Part shown: piece by piece, positions 11,165 to 23,995 of the stretch
How the letters are laid out: every line of letters starts with the position of its first letter
Numbering within the stretch: position 1 is the first letter of the stretch
Source of the DNA: Loripinus fragilis
Lineage: Eukaryota > Mollusca > Bivalvia > Lucinida > Lucinidae
NCBI GenBank assembly: GCA_964019695.1
Contig: OZ026522.1
Coordinates: 65,185,811-65,249,810, forward strand
Length of the DNA: 64,000 nt
Reading direction: 5' to 3'
Position numbers and translations under genes: made by a program
The notes under the pieces: generated by a model
Database searches by the model: none
Seen by the model: only the letters and a program-made list of their open reading frames with translations
What the model was told of the DNA's origin: nothing

Positions 11165-12580
11165 CTGCTTCATGTAATTTGTGGTAGCAACAGGATAATT
11201 TTGCACGTTTTTTTGTGGCCTGTCGAATCTGTAAATTAACTCAAGGAACACTATCAGAGTAACAAATTATAATCAGGACCATTACTGAGTAGCTAAGGCT
11301 CTGCCAAGCGTGCGCAAATGCGCGCACGTCTGAGCTTTTGCAGAAGCAACAACAACAACGTCGATTTCGTGTCTGCGTCTTCTAAACGTTTTGAATGCGT
11401 TTTGCTCTATACAGCGAGACTGAGCAGACTCGTTTGGGCTTTGTTTTGCTCGAACTAAGTGCAAGAAAGACCAAGTCAACGTCTTCTAAATGCACTTATG
11501 TTTGAATGGGAATAGCAAAAGCACTGGCGAGACTGCTCAAATGGACAGACTCGCTTCGAACATGCAATGAAAACCAATATCGATTGTTCACGGTAGGGAG
11601 ATTTTTTAATTAATTGTCTCCTGACGTTTATCAAATGAGACTATTAAAATGAGTTTGTCCGTTGGTGAAATGAGGGGTACTGTAACTTAATGAGCGCAAC
11701 CCACCTCCCATCCCCCCTTACAGGTTTAGTACGATCTTTTTGAAACTTCACAGATGTTTTGTCCATGGACTGAGAATGTGCATTTGGTTTGGTTCATTAT
11801 CGTCAAATTATTTTTTCACTTTTTTCAACTTGTGAACTTTTAACTTCCGCCAATCTCGGATACAATGTGTAGTTATTTGTGGGCATAACTCCTCTTCAAT
11901 TTTATTCCGGTCTTTAGGAAACTTCGCAGATGTTTAGTATATGGTCTTAAACGTGCATCGTGCATGTGGTTTAGGCATGATCCTAAAGTTATTTTCCACA
12001 ATAGACCTTTCACTTCTCGCACAAGCGAAGTACATAGGGAAAAGAAATATTAAAAAAGATATTAGGTATCTAGTCTAATTTGATAGTCCGGCATGACAGA
12101 AATGCTTTAAATCTTAACTTAATTTCAAAGCCGAGGAGTCTTGCATCAAATAGCGTTTCATCTGGGTCAACATTGTTTGCTAAACAGAGGGGTTAGAATT
12201 GCCTCTGCAATGCGTCGCTAACGAGTTCCCTCAAAATATGGTTGTGTTATGTTGAGAAGAAAAAGACAACATAACTTCGAAATAAAAGTAAAGTTTATTG
12301 TAGAACCTCAATTCATAATCGGTGCTCAAAATGATCGCATGTCAAAGGTAACAAGCTGGCGAAATGCGATGTGAATTTTGTCACGTACGCTTCTGTTTCA
12401 CGTGCAGGTGTCGGCATACTTCATGGGGAGAAAATCTGGACAAATAGCGCTGATCTAGTATAACTAGCACATTATCGTGAAAAGCCTGCGCTATGCTACT
12501 GATCGTTTTCGACAGTTTAAACGTGTCCTCACCTGTTAAGCGCGAGTGTAATGTTTATATAACAGTGCAATAAAATACTG
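11165..12580. other. No gene; fragments of tandem-repeat family
   Basis: 11690-12010 holds two diverged units of the 'aacttcacagatgttt-gtc-atgg' family that forms the arrays at 38985-39800 and 42420-43070. The palindrome-like agcgtgcgcaaatgcgcgcacgt is at about 11307-11329. No coding feature supported. Confidence 0.4.
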
Positions 12581-12984
12581 CGACACCGTGGCTATTATCG
12601 GATCCACCGTGAATCGGTCACCAGTCTCGTTCTGTCTGTGGATGTCAACGTGTCGTCACCGTGGCGACACCGTGCGTCACTCTAGGTCACCTCCACCGTG
12701 ACTAGTGGCGAATGGTAATTACTCGTTTGGTGTACGGTATGTTTTAATGTGATAAAATAAGGGTTAAGTCCAAATTTCTTTAGAAAGTATCAAATCAGTA
12801 TGCAGTGCTCCAGATAAGAAAAAAAAAATCATTTCTTTTATTAACCAAGTTCAATTTTGTTGTCCTGCATAGCATTTCCTGAACAATTATTTCAAGGGCC
12901 CACAGAATTGATGTTTAGAACAAAACAGGTGTTATCTGGTACCTTTTAGAAGTGCTTTACATTTTTCATTTTCATATACTGTTA

Positions 12985-12986
12985 TA

Positions 12987-13037
<51 letters not shown>
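12985..13037. repeat. (ATT)n microsatellite
   Basis: About 17 ATT units near the right end of the hAT-like element. Confidence 0.95.
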
Positions 13038-13652
13038 GGGCTAGAAATACACTGATATTCTCAACATGAACAACTAATTGTGCTTCACACAGCTATATGC
13101 ATTTTATTGCTTCATTACTGGAAAGATATTTTCAATAGTTTTTATTTTATCTCATAAATCTGGGCAAATCGATGGAACTGTGTTAAAAACGGTGGTCAAA
13201 TATTTTACCTTGAACTTTACTGAACTTAAAACAGTCACACTGTAAGGAGGGGTGGACATCTGAGATAACTGAGATGCACAAATTCGTATCCATGTTTATA
13301 TGTAGAATAACATGGGACTTTTGAATACAATTGTTTTATTATATTTCATTCAGTCAGCCTTATACATGTAGCTTACTTATATCTGAAGGTAAAAATGAGA
13401 AACATTGCTAAGTTTTCCTTTCTTCAGGATAATATTCTAATAATAAGTCTTTTCAAATAAAAAAATAAAATAAAAGTAATCAAAAGTAATCATAAAGTAA
13501 TCATGATTACTTTGCAATGTAATCTGTAATTGTAATCAATTACATCTAGAAAAAAGTAATTGTAATTGTAATCAGTAATCATGAAATTCCAAAGTAATTT
13601 TAATTGTAATCAATTACATTTGCATGTAATCAACCCCATGTCTGATTTTAAG

Positions 13653-14580
13653 TAAGATTCCTTTAAACTTTTTCTTCAATTATCTTTTATTTTCAGAATG
13701 TTTGCCAAACTCGCATGTGGACCTCTCAAATTTCCAATAAAAATCAACTGAAACCTTGATTCACTCGGCTGTGGTTTTCAGACCCCCTGCGAACAATAAA
13801 ATGGCAATAAAATCAAAATTATTGTTATTCACTATTATTATTATTATTATTGTTCCACTTATCAATTTAAGTCTATGTGATGATATTAAATAAAAATTAT
13901 TTATGAAACATCTTCACCGAGGATAATTTGAAAACTAAAATCAAGTCATCGAACACTTTTTATCGAACACATTTAGTCTACGCCCATTATGCCCATATCG
14001 AACAAAATGGTTTAAACTCAAGTGCCCCCCATTCTGCGGCGATTTCGTGTACTTTTTTTACTGGCAAAGAATAAATAGGCAGACAATATACCCTTACTAT
14101 CGGTGCAAAGAAATTTGATAGTCTTTGTAAACAAACTAGGGCGAGTTTATCTTGCTTCTGGTTATGCAGCCACGCAGGTCTTATCTTAAAGTTATTAAAT
14201 AAACATACCACAGAATGCTTAATAGGCTCGTGGTGTGTGAATATACGTAATGCCTTACCTGTTTATAAGAAAATTAGAATCGCCTCATTACCATGCATCT
14301 TTTAACTGACAATACTGTAAACACAACACAATAAAACAGACTCGTCGACATAGTTAGTCCTAATGACATAATCGGGCACGTTCTTCGTGACGTAATTAAA
14401 AATGTAGCGGCCTTCCCAGTTCCCTGTTTTTGAATATCCTATCAAAATGGTACAAATCGGTCTCAAGAAGACAAAATTATTTCATTTTCATGGGATATTT
14501 TATAAAAATGGGATAAAACTAGCAAAGCGAACCCCCACACCTTCAAATATATGAAGCCCCATTTTTTAGAAATCCTGGAT
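13653..14580. other. Right arm of an old inverted repeat, then no gene
   Basis: 13785-13935 read in reverse matches 3978-4037 plus 4533-4602 (shared tatcacatagact, ataagtggaaca, ttgattttaattgccatttta), so the 9-kb element and its surroundings lie within an older foldback. No gene seen in the remainder; the minus-strand ORF at 13987-14211 has no recognisable motif. Confidence 0.5.
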
Positions 14581-14589
14581 CCGCCCCTG

Positions 14590-14840
14590 AATGGGAAAAG
14601 AGTTATAAGTGTAATAAGTGATACTGTTTTAATGACACCACCCCAAAGGGGAAAGGGGGCATTTATTAAGGGGGAACAGGTAAACAGTAGCCAAATTTCG
14701 AGGGGAACAGGGGAAAAGAGATAATATTGAGGAACAGAGGTTTTCGATTTTTTGTGAACAAGGAAACAAGTCAATTTATTTCAGAGGTATTGGGCAATTA
14801 ACAGGTATCACCATACCACAGGGGGGGGGGGGGGGCTAGT
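14590..14840. repeat. 'gaggggaacagg' dispersed repeat, copy 1
   Basis: Contains aaaggggaaagggggcattta, gaggggaacaggggaaa and a final G15 run at about 14821-14835. The same family is found at 54690-54857 and 60130-60350, where the ends read GAGGCCcTCC. Confidence 0.6.
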
Positions 14841-14846
14841 AGATAG

Positions 14847-17800
14847 GTGAACAAAGGGTATCTATCTATCAAAGCGAGATTACGTAACAAAGAGGCTAGG
14901 CAACCCCATTAGGGTCCAGCCTTGTACATATTCATCTGTATAGAAAAACGGTAAGTACAGTCAAAACTCTTTATAACGTCACTCTTTATAACAGAATATT
15001 CAATATCCGACATAAAATTGCTGGGAACGGATCTGTTTCCATTAAAAATCCCTCTTTATAACAGAATATTCACTAAACGACACCGACAGTAACTTCTGGG
15101 AACAGATATACAATTTCTATTGAAAATAAATTCATTATAACAGAATTATTACCATGTGTCAGACAATTTTGTGATCAGAACAAGGTCTTTTTGCATGAAC
15201 AGGTTTCTGTCTCACTTGATAAGTGGGAAGCTTTGTGCATTTTGATGCAATATGAAATTGAACTGAAACATACATTTGGAATAATAGCATTTTAATTCAT
15301 TTGTATAATATTTTCTTCTACCAAATGATCATTATGTTGAAATCTGGTAATGGTCATAATTTCTTTATAACAGCAAATTCACTTTAACGTCAAAGATAGC
15401 TTGGAACAAACAGTGTCGTTATAAAGAGGGTTGACTGTATAATATAAAATGCATTTTTTTTCTTTTATTGGAACGCTAAAATCAAGTTGTTACAACGAAA
15501 ACCCTGGATTCAAACGGCAATCAGATGCTGTTCTAACACAAAAGGTATCCATCTATCACAGTGAGATTGCGTAACAAACGGTTTAGGATGTCCCTTTAGG
15601 GCCCCGACTTGTATACCTCTATAAAAAATGGTACCGTTCAAAATGCATTTTTTATTTTTAAATCGCTAAAATCAAGTTGTTACAACAAAAACTCTGGATT
15701 CAAACAGCTATCAGAAGTGTTCCTTACACAAAAGGTATCCATCTATCATAGTGAGATTGCGTAACAAACGGTTTAGGGTGTCCCATTAGGGCCCCTACTT
15801 GTATACCTCTATAAAATGGTACCGTTCAAACTGCTTTTTTTTCTAATTAAATCGCTAAAATCAAGTTTATACAACAAAAGCTCTGGATTCAAATGACTAT
15901 CAGATGTTGTCCTTACACAAAAGGTATCAATCGATCATAGTGAGATTGCGTAACAAACGGTTTAGGGTGTCCCTTTAGGGCTCCAACTTGTATACCTCTA
16001 TAAATAATGGTACCGTTCAAAAATGCATTTTTCTATTTAAATCGCTAAAATCAAGTTGTTACAACAAAAACTCTGGGTTCAAACGGCTATCAGATGCTGT
16101 TCTTATTAAGAAGGTATCCATCTATTATAGTGAGATCGTGAAACAAACGGTTTAGGGTGTCCCTTTAGGGCTCCAACTTGTATACCTCTATAGAAAAATG
16201 GTACCAATCAATTTGCATTTTTTCTTTTAAAATCGCTAAAATCAAGATGTTACAACAAAAACTCTGGATTCAAACGGCTATCAGATGCTGTTCTTACACA
16301 AAACGTATCCATCTATCACAGTGAGATTGCGTAACAAACGATTAAGGGTGTCCCTTTAGGGCCCCGACTTGTATACCTCTATAAAAATGGTACCGTTCAA
16401 AATGCATTTTTTCTATTAAAATCGCTAAAATCAAGTTGTTACAACAAAAGCTCTGGATTCAAACGGCTATCAGATGCTGTTCTTACACAAAACGTATCCA
16501 TCTATCATAGTGAGATTGCGTAACAAACAGTTAAGGGTGTCCCTTTAGGGCCCCGACTTGTAAACCTCTATAGACGAATGGTACCGTTCAAAATTCATTT
16601 TTTCTCTTTAAATCACTAAAATCAAGTTGTTACATCAAAAACTCTTGATTCAAACGGCTATTAGGTGCTGTTCTTATACAAAAGGTATCCATCTATTATA
16701 GTGAGATCCCATAACAAACGGTTTAGGGTGTCCCTTTAGGGCCCTGACTTGTATACCTCGATAGAAAATTGGTACCGTTCAAAATGCATTCTTTTCTATT
16801 AAAATCGCTAAAATCAAGTTGTTACAACAAAACTCTAGATTCAAATGGATATCAGATGTTGTTCTTATACAAAAGGTATCCATCTATTATAGTGAGATTG
16901 CGTAACAAACGGTTTAGGGTGTCCCTTTAGGGACCCAACTTGTATACCCCTATAAAAATTGGTACCGTTCAAAATGCATTTTTTTCCTATTTAAATCGCT
17001 AAAATCAATTTGTTACAACAAAAACTCTGGATTCAAATTGCTATCAGATGTTGTTCTTATACAAAAGGTATCCATCTATCATAGTGAGATTGCGTAACAA
17101 ACGGTTTAAGGTGTCCCTTTGGGGCTCCAACTTGTATACCCCTATAAAAATGGTACCATTCAAAATGCATTTTTTCTATTAAAATCAAGTTGTTACAACA
17201 AAAACTCTGGATTCAAACGGCTATCAGATGTTGTTCTTATACGAAAGGTATCCATCTATCATAGTGAGATCCCGTAACAAACGGTTTAGGGAGTCCCTTT
17301 AGGGCCCTGACTTGTATACCTCGATAGAAAAATGGTACTGTTCAAAATGCATTTTTTCCGTTAAAATCGCTAAAATCAACTTGTTACAACAAAAACTCTG
17401 GATTCAAATGGCTATCAGATACTGTTCTTATACAAAACGTATCCATCTATCATAGTGAGATTGTGTAACAAACGGTTTAGGGTGTCCCTTTAGGGCCCAG
17501 ATCTGTACACTGCATTAGAAAAAGGTACCGTTTAAAATGCATTTTTTTCTGTTAAAATCACTAAAATCAAGTTGTTACAACAAAAACTCTGGATTCAAAC
17601 GGCTATCAGATGCTGTTCTTATTAAGAAGGTTTCCATCTATCATGGTGAGATCCTGTAACAAACGGTTTCATTGTCCCTTTAGGGCCCGGACTTGCATAC
17701 CTCTATAAAAATGGTATTGTTCAAAATTATTTTTTTTATTAAAATCGCTAAAATCAAGTTGTTACAACAAAAACTCTGGATTCAAACGGCTATCAGATGC

Positions 17801-20800
17801 TGTTATTACACAAAAGGTATCCATCTATCATAGTGAGATTCCGTAACAAACGGTTAAGGGTGTCCCTCTAGGGCTCCAACTTGTATACCCCTATAAAAAT
17901 TGGTACCGTTCAAAATGCATTTTTTTCCTATTTAAATCGCTAAAATCAATTTGTTACAACAAAAACTCTGGATTCAAATGGCTATCAGATGTTTTTCTTA
18001 TACAAAAGGTATCCATCTATCATAATGAGATTGCGTAACAAACGGTTTAGGGTGTCCCTTTAGGGCTCCAACTTGTATACCCCTATGAAAATGGTACCAT
18101 TCAAAATGCATTTTTTCTATTACAACAAAAAATCTGGATTCAAACGGCTATCAGATGTTGTTTTTATACAAAAGGTATCCATCTATCATAGTGAGATCCC
18201 GTAACAAACGGTTTAGGGTGTTCCTTTAGGGCCCTGACTTGTATACCTCAATAGAAAAATGGTACTGTTCAAAATGCATTTTTTCTGTTAAAATCGCTAA
18301 AATCAACTTGTTACAACAAAAATCTGGATTCAAAGGCTATCAGATACTGTTCTTATACAAAACGTATCCATCTATCATAGTGAGATTCTGTAACAAACGG
18401 TTTAGGGTGTCCCTTTAGGGCCCCGATCTGTACACCTCATTAGAAAAAGGTACCGTTTAAATTGCTTTTTTTCTGTTAAAATCGCTAAAATCAAGTTGTT
18501 ACAACAAAAACTCTGGATTCAAACGGCTAGCAGATGCTGTTCATATTATAAAGGTATCCATCTATCATGATGAGATCCTTTAACAAACGGTTTCGTTGTC
18601 CCTTTAGGGCCCGGACTTGTATTCCTCTATAAAAATGGTACCGTTCAAAATTCATTTTTTCTATTAAAATCGCTAAAATCAAGTTGTTACAACAAAAACT
18701 CTGGATTCAAACGGCTATCAGATGCTGTTATTACACAAAAGGTATCCATCTATCATAGTGAGAATCTGTAACAAACAGTTTAGGGTGTCCCTTTAGGGTC
18801 CCGACTTGTATACCTCCATAGAAAAATGGTACGGTTCAAAATGCATTCTTTTCTATTAAAATCGCTAAAATCAAGTTGTTACAACAAAAACTCTGGATTC
18901 AAAAGGCTATCAGATACTGTTCTTATTTAGAAGGTATCCATCTATCATAGTGAGATTGCGTAACAAACGGTTTAGGGTGTCCCTTTTGGGCTCCAACTTG
19001 TATACCCCTATAATTATGGTACCATTCAAAATGCATTTTTTCCTATTTAAATCGCCAAAATCAAGTTGTTACAACAAAAACTCTGGATTCAAACGGCTAT
19101 CAGATGCTGGTCTTACACAAACGGTATCCATCTATCATAGTGAGATCCTGTAACAAACGGTTTAGGGTGTCCTTTTAGGGCCCCGACTTGTATACCTCTA
19201 TAGACATATGGTACCGTTCAAAATGCATTATTTTCTATTTAAATCGCTAAAATCAAATTGTTACAACAAAAAGTCTGGATTAAAACTGCAATCAGATACT
19301 ATTCTCATACAAAAGATATCCATCTATTTTAGTGAGATCCTGTAACAAACGGTTTAAAGTGTCCCTTAAGGGCCCAAACTTGTATACCTCTATAGAAAAA
19401 TGGTACTATTCAAAACGCATTTTTTTAAAATTATAATCGCTAAAATCAAGTTGTTACAACAAAAACTCTGGATTCAAACGGCTATCAGATGCTGTTCTTA
19501 TACAAGAGGTATCCATTTACCATAGTGAGATCCCGTAACAAACCGTTTAGGGGGTCCCTTTAGGGCCCCGACTTGTAAATCTCTATAGGAAAAAAGGTAC
19601 CTTTCAAAATGCATTATTTTCTATTTAAATCGCTAATATCAAGTTGTTACAACAAAAACTCTGGGTTCAAACATCAGATGCTGTTCTTATCCAAAGAGTA
19701 TCTATCTACCATAGTGAGATCCCGTAACAAACGGTCTTGGGTGTCATATTAGGGCCCTGATGAGTATACCTATACAGAAAAACAGGTATCTTTAAAATTG
19801 CTTTTTTTCTTATAAAATCGCTAAAATCCAGTTAATACAACAAAAACTCTGGATTCAAATGGCTATCAGAAGCTGTTCTTATACAAGAGGTATCCATCTA
19901 CCATAGTTATATCCGGTAACAAACGGTTTAGGGGGTCCCTGTAGGGTCCAGACTTGTATACCTCTATACTAAAATGGTACCATTCAAAATTCATTTTTTC
20001 TATTAAAATCAAGTTGTTACAACAAAAACTCTAGATTCAAACGGCTATCAAATGCTGTTCTTATACAAAAGGTATCCATCTATCATAGTGAGATCCTGTA
20101 ACAAACGGTTTAGGGTGTCCTTTTAGGGCCCCGACTTGTATACCTCTATAGACATATGGTACCGTTCAAAATGCATTATTTTCTATTTAAATCGCTAAAA
20201 TCAAGTTGTTACAATAAAAAGTCTGGATTCAAACTGCAATCAGATACTATTCTCATACAAAAGATATCCATCTATTATAGTGAGATCCTGTAACAAACGG
20301 TTTAGGGTGTCCCTTTAGGGCCCAAACTTGTATACCTCTATAGAAAAATGGTACCATTCAAAATGCATTTTTTTTATTAAAATCGCTAAAATCAAGTTGT
20401 TACAACAAAACCTCTAGATTCAAACGGCTATCAAATGCTGTTCTTATACAAAAGGTATCCATCTATCATAGTGAGATCCCGAAACAAACGGTTTAGGGTG
20501 TCCCTTTAGGGCCCTGTCTTTTATACCTCTATAGAAAAATAGTACCGCTCAAAATGCATTTTTTTCTATTTAAATAGCTAAATCAAGTTGTTACAACAAA
20601 AACTCTGAATTCAAATGGCTATCAGATGCTGTTCTTATCCATAGAGTATCTATTTACCATAGTGAGATCCCGTAACAAACGGTCTTGGGTGTCATATTAG
20701 GGCCCCGATGAGTATACCTATATAGAAAAACAGGTATCTTTAAAAATGCTTTTTTTCTTATAAAATCGCTAAAATCCAGTTGTTACAACAAAACTCTGGA

Positions 20801-21140
20801 TTCAATATCAGAAGCTGTTCATACACAAATAGTATGTATCTATCATAGTTGGATCCCGTAACAAATGGTCTAGGGTGTCCCTATAGGGCCCTTACTTGTA
20901 TACCTATATAGGAAAACGGTACCTTTAAAAATGCATTTCTTTTTCTATTAAAATCTACCTCTATAGAAAACATGCATTTTTCTATTTAAAAATGGGATAT
21001 CTACTTTTAAAAAAGCATTCTTTTTTCTGCTTATGTCACTAAGGACTATTTCTATTTATTTTTTTTTAATTCACTAAAATCAAATTGTTACTTCGTAATT
21101 TCTAGACTCAAATGGCTATCGGATTCTGTTCTTATGCAGT
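14847..21140 (+). repeat. ~189-bp satellite array, direct orientation (about 30 units)
   Basis: A monomer of about 185-192 bp is repeated from 14847 to about 20990, with a decayed last unit to 21140. Recurrent phrases, in order: tcgctaaaatcaagttgtta, caacaaaaactctgg, attcaaacggctatcagatg, ggtatccatctatcatagtg, taacaaacggtttagggtg, tccctttagggccc, ggtaccgttcaaaatgcatt. Units are commonly 85-95% alike by eye. A higher-order period of five monomers (about 920-950 bp) is seen: marker variants at 17498/18418, 17618/18540, 19141/20094 and 19733/20679. The array contains an inserted pogo-like MITE (14958-15437). No transcript or protein-coding potential. The same satellite occurs inverted at 24346-26405. 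Confidence 0.95.
14958..15437. mobile_element. Pogo/Tc1-like MITE inside the first satellite unit
   Basis: Ends CAGTCAAAACTCTTTATAACG and CGTTATAAAGAGGGTTGACTG are inverted repeats, flanked by TA on both sides. Internal 'ctctttataacagaatattca' repeats echo the ends. 480 bp, no transposase. It splits a satellite monomer: the sequence on either side (14847-14957 and 15440-15480) joins into a normal unit. Confidence 0.85.
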
Positions 21141-21329
21141 AACCATATTTCAACAAACAGTCAATTTGTCTGTTTGTTTGTTTTGTTGATTTCATTATAG
21201 TTCCTGTAATTTTTCAGTTCAACTGTGATAACAGTGCTCATAGTTCATTCAAATTCACTACAGGCCGTTTGGTGTGAAATGTGTTAGCCACATATACCTA
21301 AAAACGAGAGAAATAGTTATTTTGCTTTT

Positions 21330-21846
21330 ATTGTCTTCCTGGTGGATTGTGTCTGTTAATGTTCTGTGGCTCTTCCTCGCGGTGCTGTGGGTTGATCATA
21401 CACACTTACTTTCTAGACGAGTTTAGTTATGGTTCTATGTTTGGGCTTTGTTTTGGTAAGAATACCTGATTTACAATTATCTTTACGAGGTCGAGAGAGC
21501 TGGTTACGCTTTGCTTTGGTTGTCTTCCTGGTGTGTTGTGAGTTTTAATAATATGTGGCTCTTCATAACGGTGACGTGTGTTGGTCTGTAACGATTTTGT
21601 GGTATTTCCTGATCATACTCACTTAATTTCTAAATTAGATAATTTTCGTTTTGGTTCTGCGTTTGATCGTTGTTTTGGTATGCATTACTTCGTGTCCTTT
21701 CAAGTTTACAATCATTTTGACGAGGAAGAGAAAGCTGGTTGCCTTGCTTTGAATTTCTTCTTGGTGTCTTCTGAATGTTAATGTTCTGTAGTTCCTCCTC
21801 ACGGCACCATTGGCTGGTCTGTAGGGTGTGATTGTGGTATTTAAGA
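21330..21846 (+). repeat. R1 dispersed repeat, three partial tandem copies
   Basis: Repeated phrases gtcttcctggtg, tgtggctcttcctc, ggtctgtag/ac, tgatcatactcactta-tttct. Related copies of this family (called R1 here) lie at 31240-31480 (-), 38596-38722 (-), 40409-40613 (-), 49330-49845 (+), 53590-53650 (-) and 63110-63300 (+). The copy at 40409 has a 7-bp target duplication. No tRNA-like promoter boxes are evident. Confidence 0.7.
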
Positions 21847-21847
21847 A

Positions 21848-21990
21848 ATGAATTCAATTTTGGAATGTTCATGGAATCATGAATACTTCGGGTCTCGTGC
21901 AAAGTAAGTGAAGCCCTTTGGCTTCACGTTAACTTTGCAAGAGACCTGAAGTATTTATGATTCCATGAACATTCCAAAAATTGAATTTAT
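21848..21990. repeat. Long near-perfect hairpin
   Basis: Arms of about 60 bp (starting gaattcaattttggaatgtt and ending ctcgtgcaaagt on the left) pair with 21933-21988 around the short loop aagccctttggctt. It abuts the end of the R1 copies in the spacer between the two satellite arrays. Confidence 0.85.
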
Positions 21991-22394
21991 TGCTTATATT
22001 TACATTTTGTTATAAATATCTAAAATACAGAAATCATTTATAATTTAGGAAAAACACATTTTTGTTATGATATGATATCGTATTAACGGTTTTGTTTGAG
22101 TGTAAAACGGAAAAGCGGAACAGCCGGTGTGAACACAGACAGCAAATGGAGCAAACAAGAGGCTAGTTTTGCACATGCTACTCAGGTGTGGCACGCTGTC
22201 ATTCATAACAGCAGTTTTCCTTCTGGCGAATGAATTTGATGTTCGAATCGTGTTGCACGGGCAAGTGAGCTTGGGAGCTGTCAATCAAATCTATGTGATT
22301 CATGAGGCTATGAACGGTTGCAAAAATCTAAAGATTCATTAAAGGCTTGCTTTGAAAATGTAAATATTTCCTGATTATCCTCACTTACTTTCTA

Positions 22395-22865
22395 AATTAG
22401 CAGCATGAAATGGTATAGTTAGCAGTATAGCAGTACGGCTAAGTTAACAGCATGGCAGTACGGCTCATAAATGGTAAATCTAGCAGTATGTCAGGGTATG
22501 GTGTACTGGCATACTGCTGAATTTATCATTTATTAGCGGTACTGTCATGCTGCTAACTTTACCATTAGCCGTACTGTCATGCTGCTTACTTTACCACTAG
22601 CAGTACTGCCATACTGCTGGATTTACCATATATGAGCCGTACTGCCATGCTGTCAGCTTTACCATTAGCCGTAGGCTACTGCCATGCTGCTAAGTTTACC
22701 GCTAGCAGTACTGCCATACTGCTGGATTTACCATTTATGAGCCCTACTGCCATGCTGTTTACTTTACCATTAGCTGTACTGCCATGCTGCTAACTTTACC
22801 ATTTTCATGCTGCTATGCTGTTAACTTTTCCATTTTCATGCGGCTATGCTGCTAACTTTATCGAG
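22395..22865. repeat. ~36-bp minisatellite arranged as an inverted repeat
   Basis: Right arm (about 22505-22865) repeats variants of 'ctttaccattagccgtactg' and 'ccatgctgctaa' about ten times. The left arm (22400-22500) carries reverse-complement units (tagcagtatagcagtacgg; ggcagtacggctcataaatg). The change of direction is at about 22500 (cagggtatggtgtactggc). Confidence 0.8.
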
Positions 22866-23990
22866 CCAACAATTTTCTGACTTCATACAGGTTCCGCAAG
22901 ATAATATTAGTCTAAGGGAAGCTACTGTCTCATATTGTAGGGTTCACATTTTGACGATTATTTCCCTTGCATGATAATGACCTATGACCCAGGAAAAGAC
23001 AACGCCCCTATATGATTGAAAAAATGATGATTTGGACAAAAGATAGAGTCTCAGAGGCCAATATCACGTCTATGACTGGATGGAACTTCATGAACTACAC
23101 TTCTTATCAGGGTCTTTCTGTATACACCCTTTGTACAGAGATTAAGACATCTAACTGAAAGGTCTATAACTACTACAGAGATAAATTTATGATACTTTAT
23201 TACTTCCCCATAGCTCAGAATACAGTAAATAAGACATTTCAGAGATGTTTAGGTCACAGACCTGTAAATGTAAAAAGGGCAGTGATTGGCTCAAAAGGTG
23301 GGTGGAAGCTCAGCACAATATTTTTAAGTTGTTAGGTGTTTCGTGATAGGTCAATAATAAAACTAGGAAATGTTTTGTATTTACAATGTATTAGACGGGT
23401 CTATCTTTGCTGTACTTTTTGAAACAACATCTCATTGCTTTTTTTTGATTAAGTTTACTGGTGTGGCTTAGAAAAAATAACCTTGCATTCTGGTATTTTT
23501 CAGTAGAATTTTCCTCTCATGTAGGGTGCCCACCTTCAGGGGCCAAAAAGTGGCAAACATGGTGGTCATCAGCGTATCTCATTCTTGCTTTTTGATTGAA
23601 CTAGGTCCAATCTGTAACTCTATGGCAGCCTCATTGTGACTGATGAGTTGTGAGGACCACGGCCTACTTAAAAGCTAAAATGGAGGTCTATGGAAAAACA
23701 ATTACAGGTCTGGGCCCTAAATGCTTGTATATGTATGTGCACATAATTGACTATTTTTCTACTTACTGGTCTGATACCAGTCTAAGAGAGTCCCTTTTCT
23801 TATTAACTTGATATGTATGCATGTGTCATACATACAAACAGATTGAGGGAAAACAGTGTGGATCCCGGTAAGCTGGCTTCTGAGAAATAAGTTGATCTAG
23901 ACGTCAATGTTATCAAAAATACGATAGGGTATGCGATTGCTTATAGATATTTTAAAAGCTTACTGTCAAATCCTGAACATATTGACCTTG
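22866..23990. other. No gene recognised; satellite spacer
   Basis: Single-copy-looking sequence in the spacer between the two opposed satellite arrays. Only short ORFs. It is the only part of the spacer not explained by repeats I could identify, so it would be the place to look for decayed coding sequence of a founder element. Confidence 0.4.
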
Positions 23991-23995
23991 TACAT

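Larger units (their letters stand above)
6189..12740. mobile_element. Nested element with CACCGTG-rich inverted ends
   Basis: ATAC-GTACACCAAACGAG at 6189 is matched in reverse by CTCGTTTGGTGTAC-GTAT ending at 12740. Inside both ends lie clusters of CACCGTG/CACGGTG motifs (6230-6390 and 12580-12710). No clear target duplication was found. It sits fully inside the 4686-13644 element and itself contains GGATCC-family repeats and two of the AAAGAACCGTCTC hairpins. No transposase seen. Confidence 0.55.
4686..13644. mobile_element. ~9-kb hAT-like composite element
   Basis: It starts CAGAGATGGGGTaattg and ends caaccCCATGTCTG as an inverted repeat. It is flanked by a perfect 8-bp duplication ATTTTAAG at 4678-4685 and 13645-13652, as expected for the hAT superfamily. 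Both ends are rich in 'gtaatcatgattac' subterminal repeats (4700-4870 and 13470-13630). No intact hAT transposase is visible. The interior is filled with later insertions (TTAA MITE at 5392, CACCGTG element at 6189-12740, GGATCC-type repeats, hairpins), which probably explains its size. The sequence outside both ends is an older inverted repeat (about 3978-4680 and 13653-13935). Confidence 0.75.
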
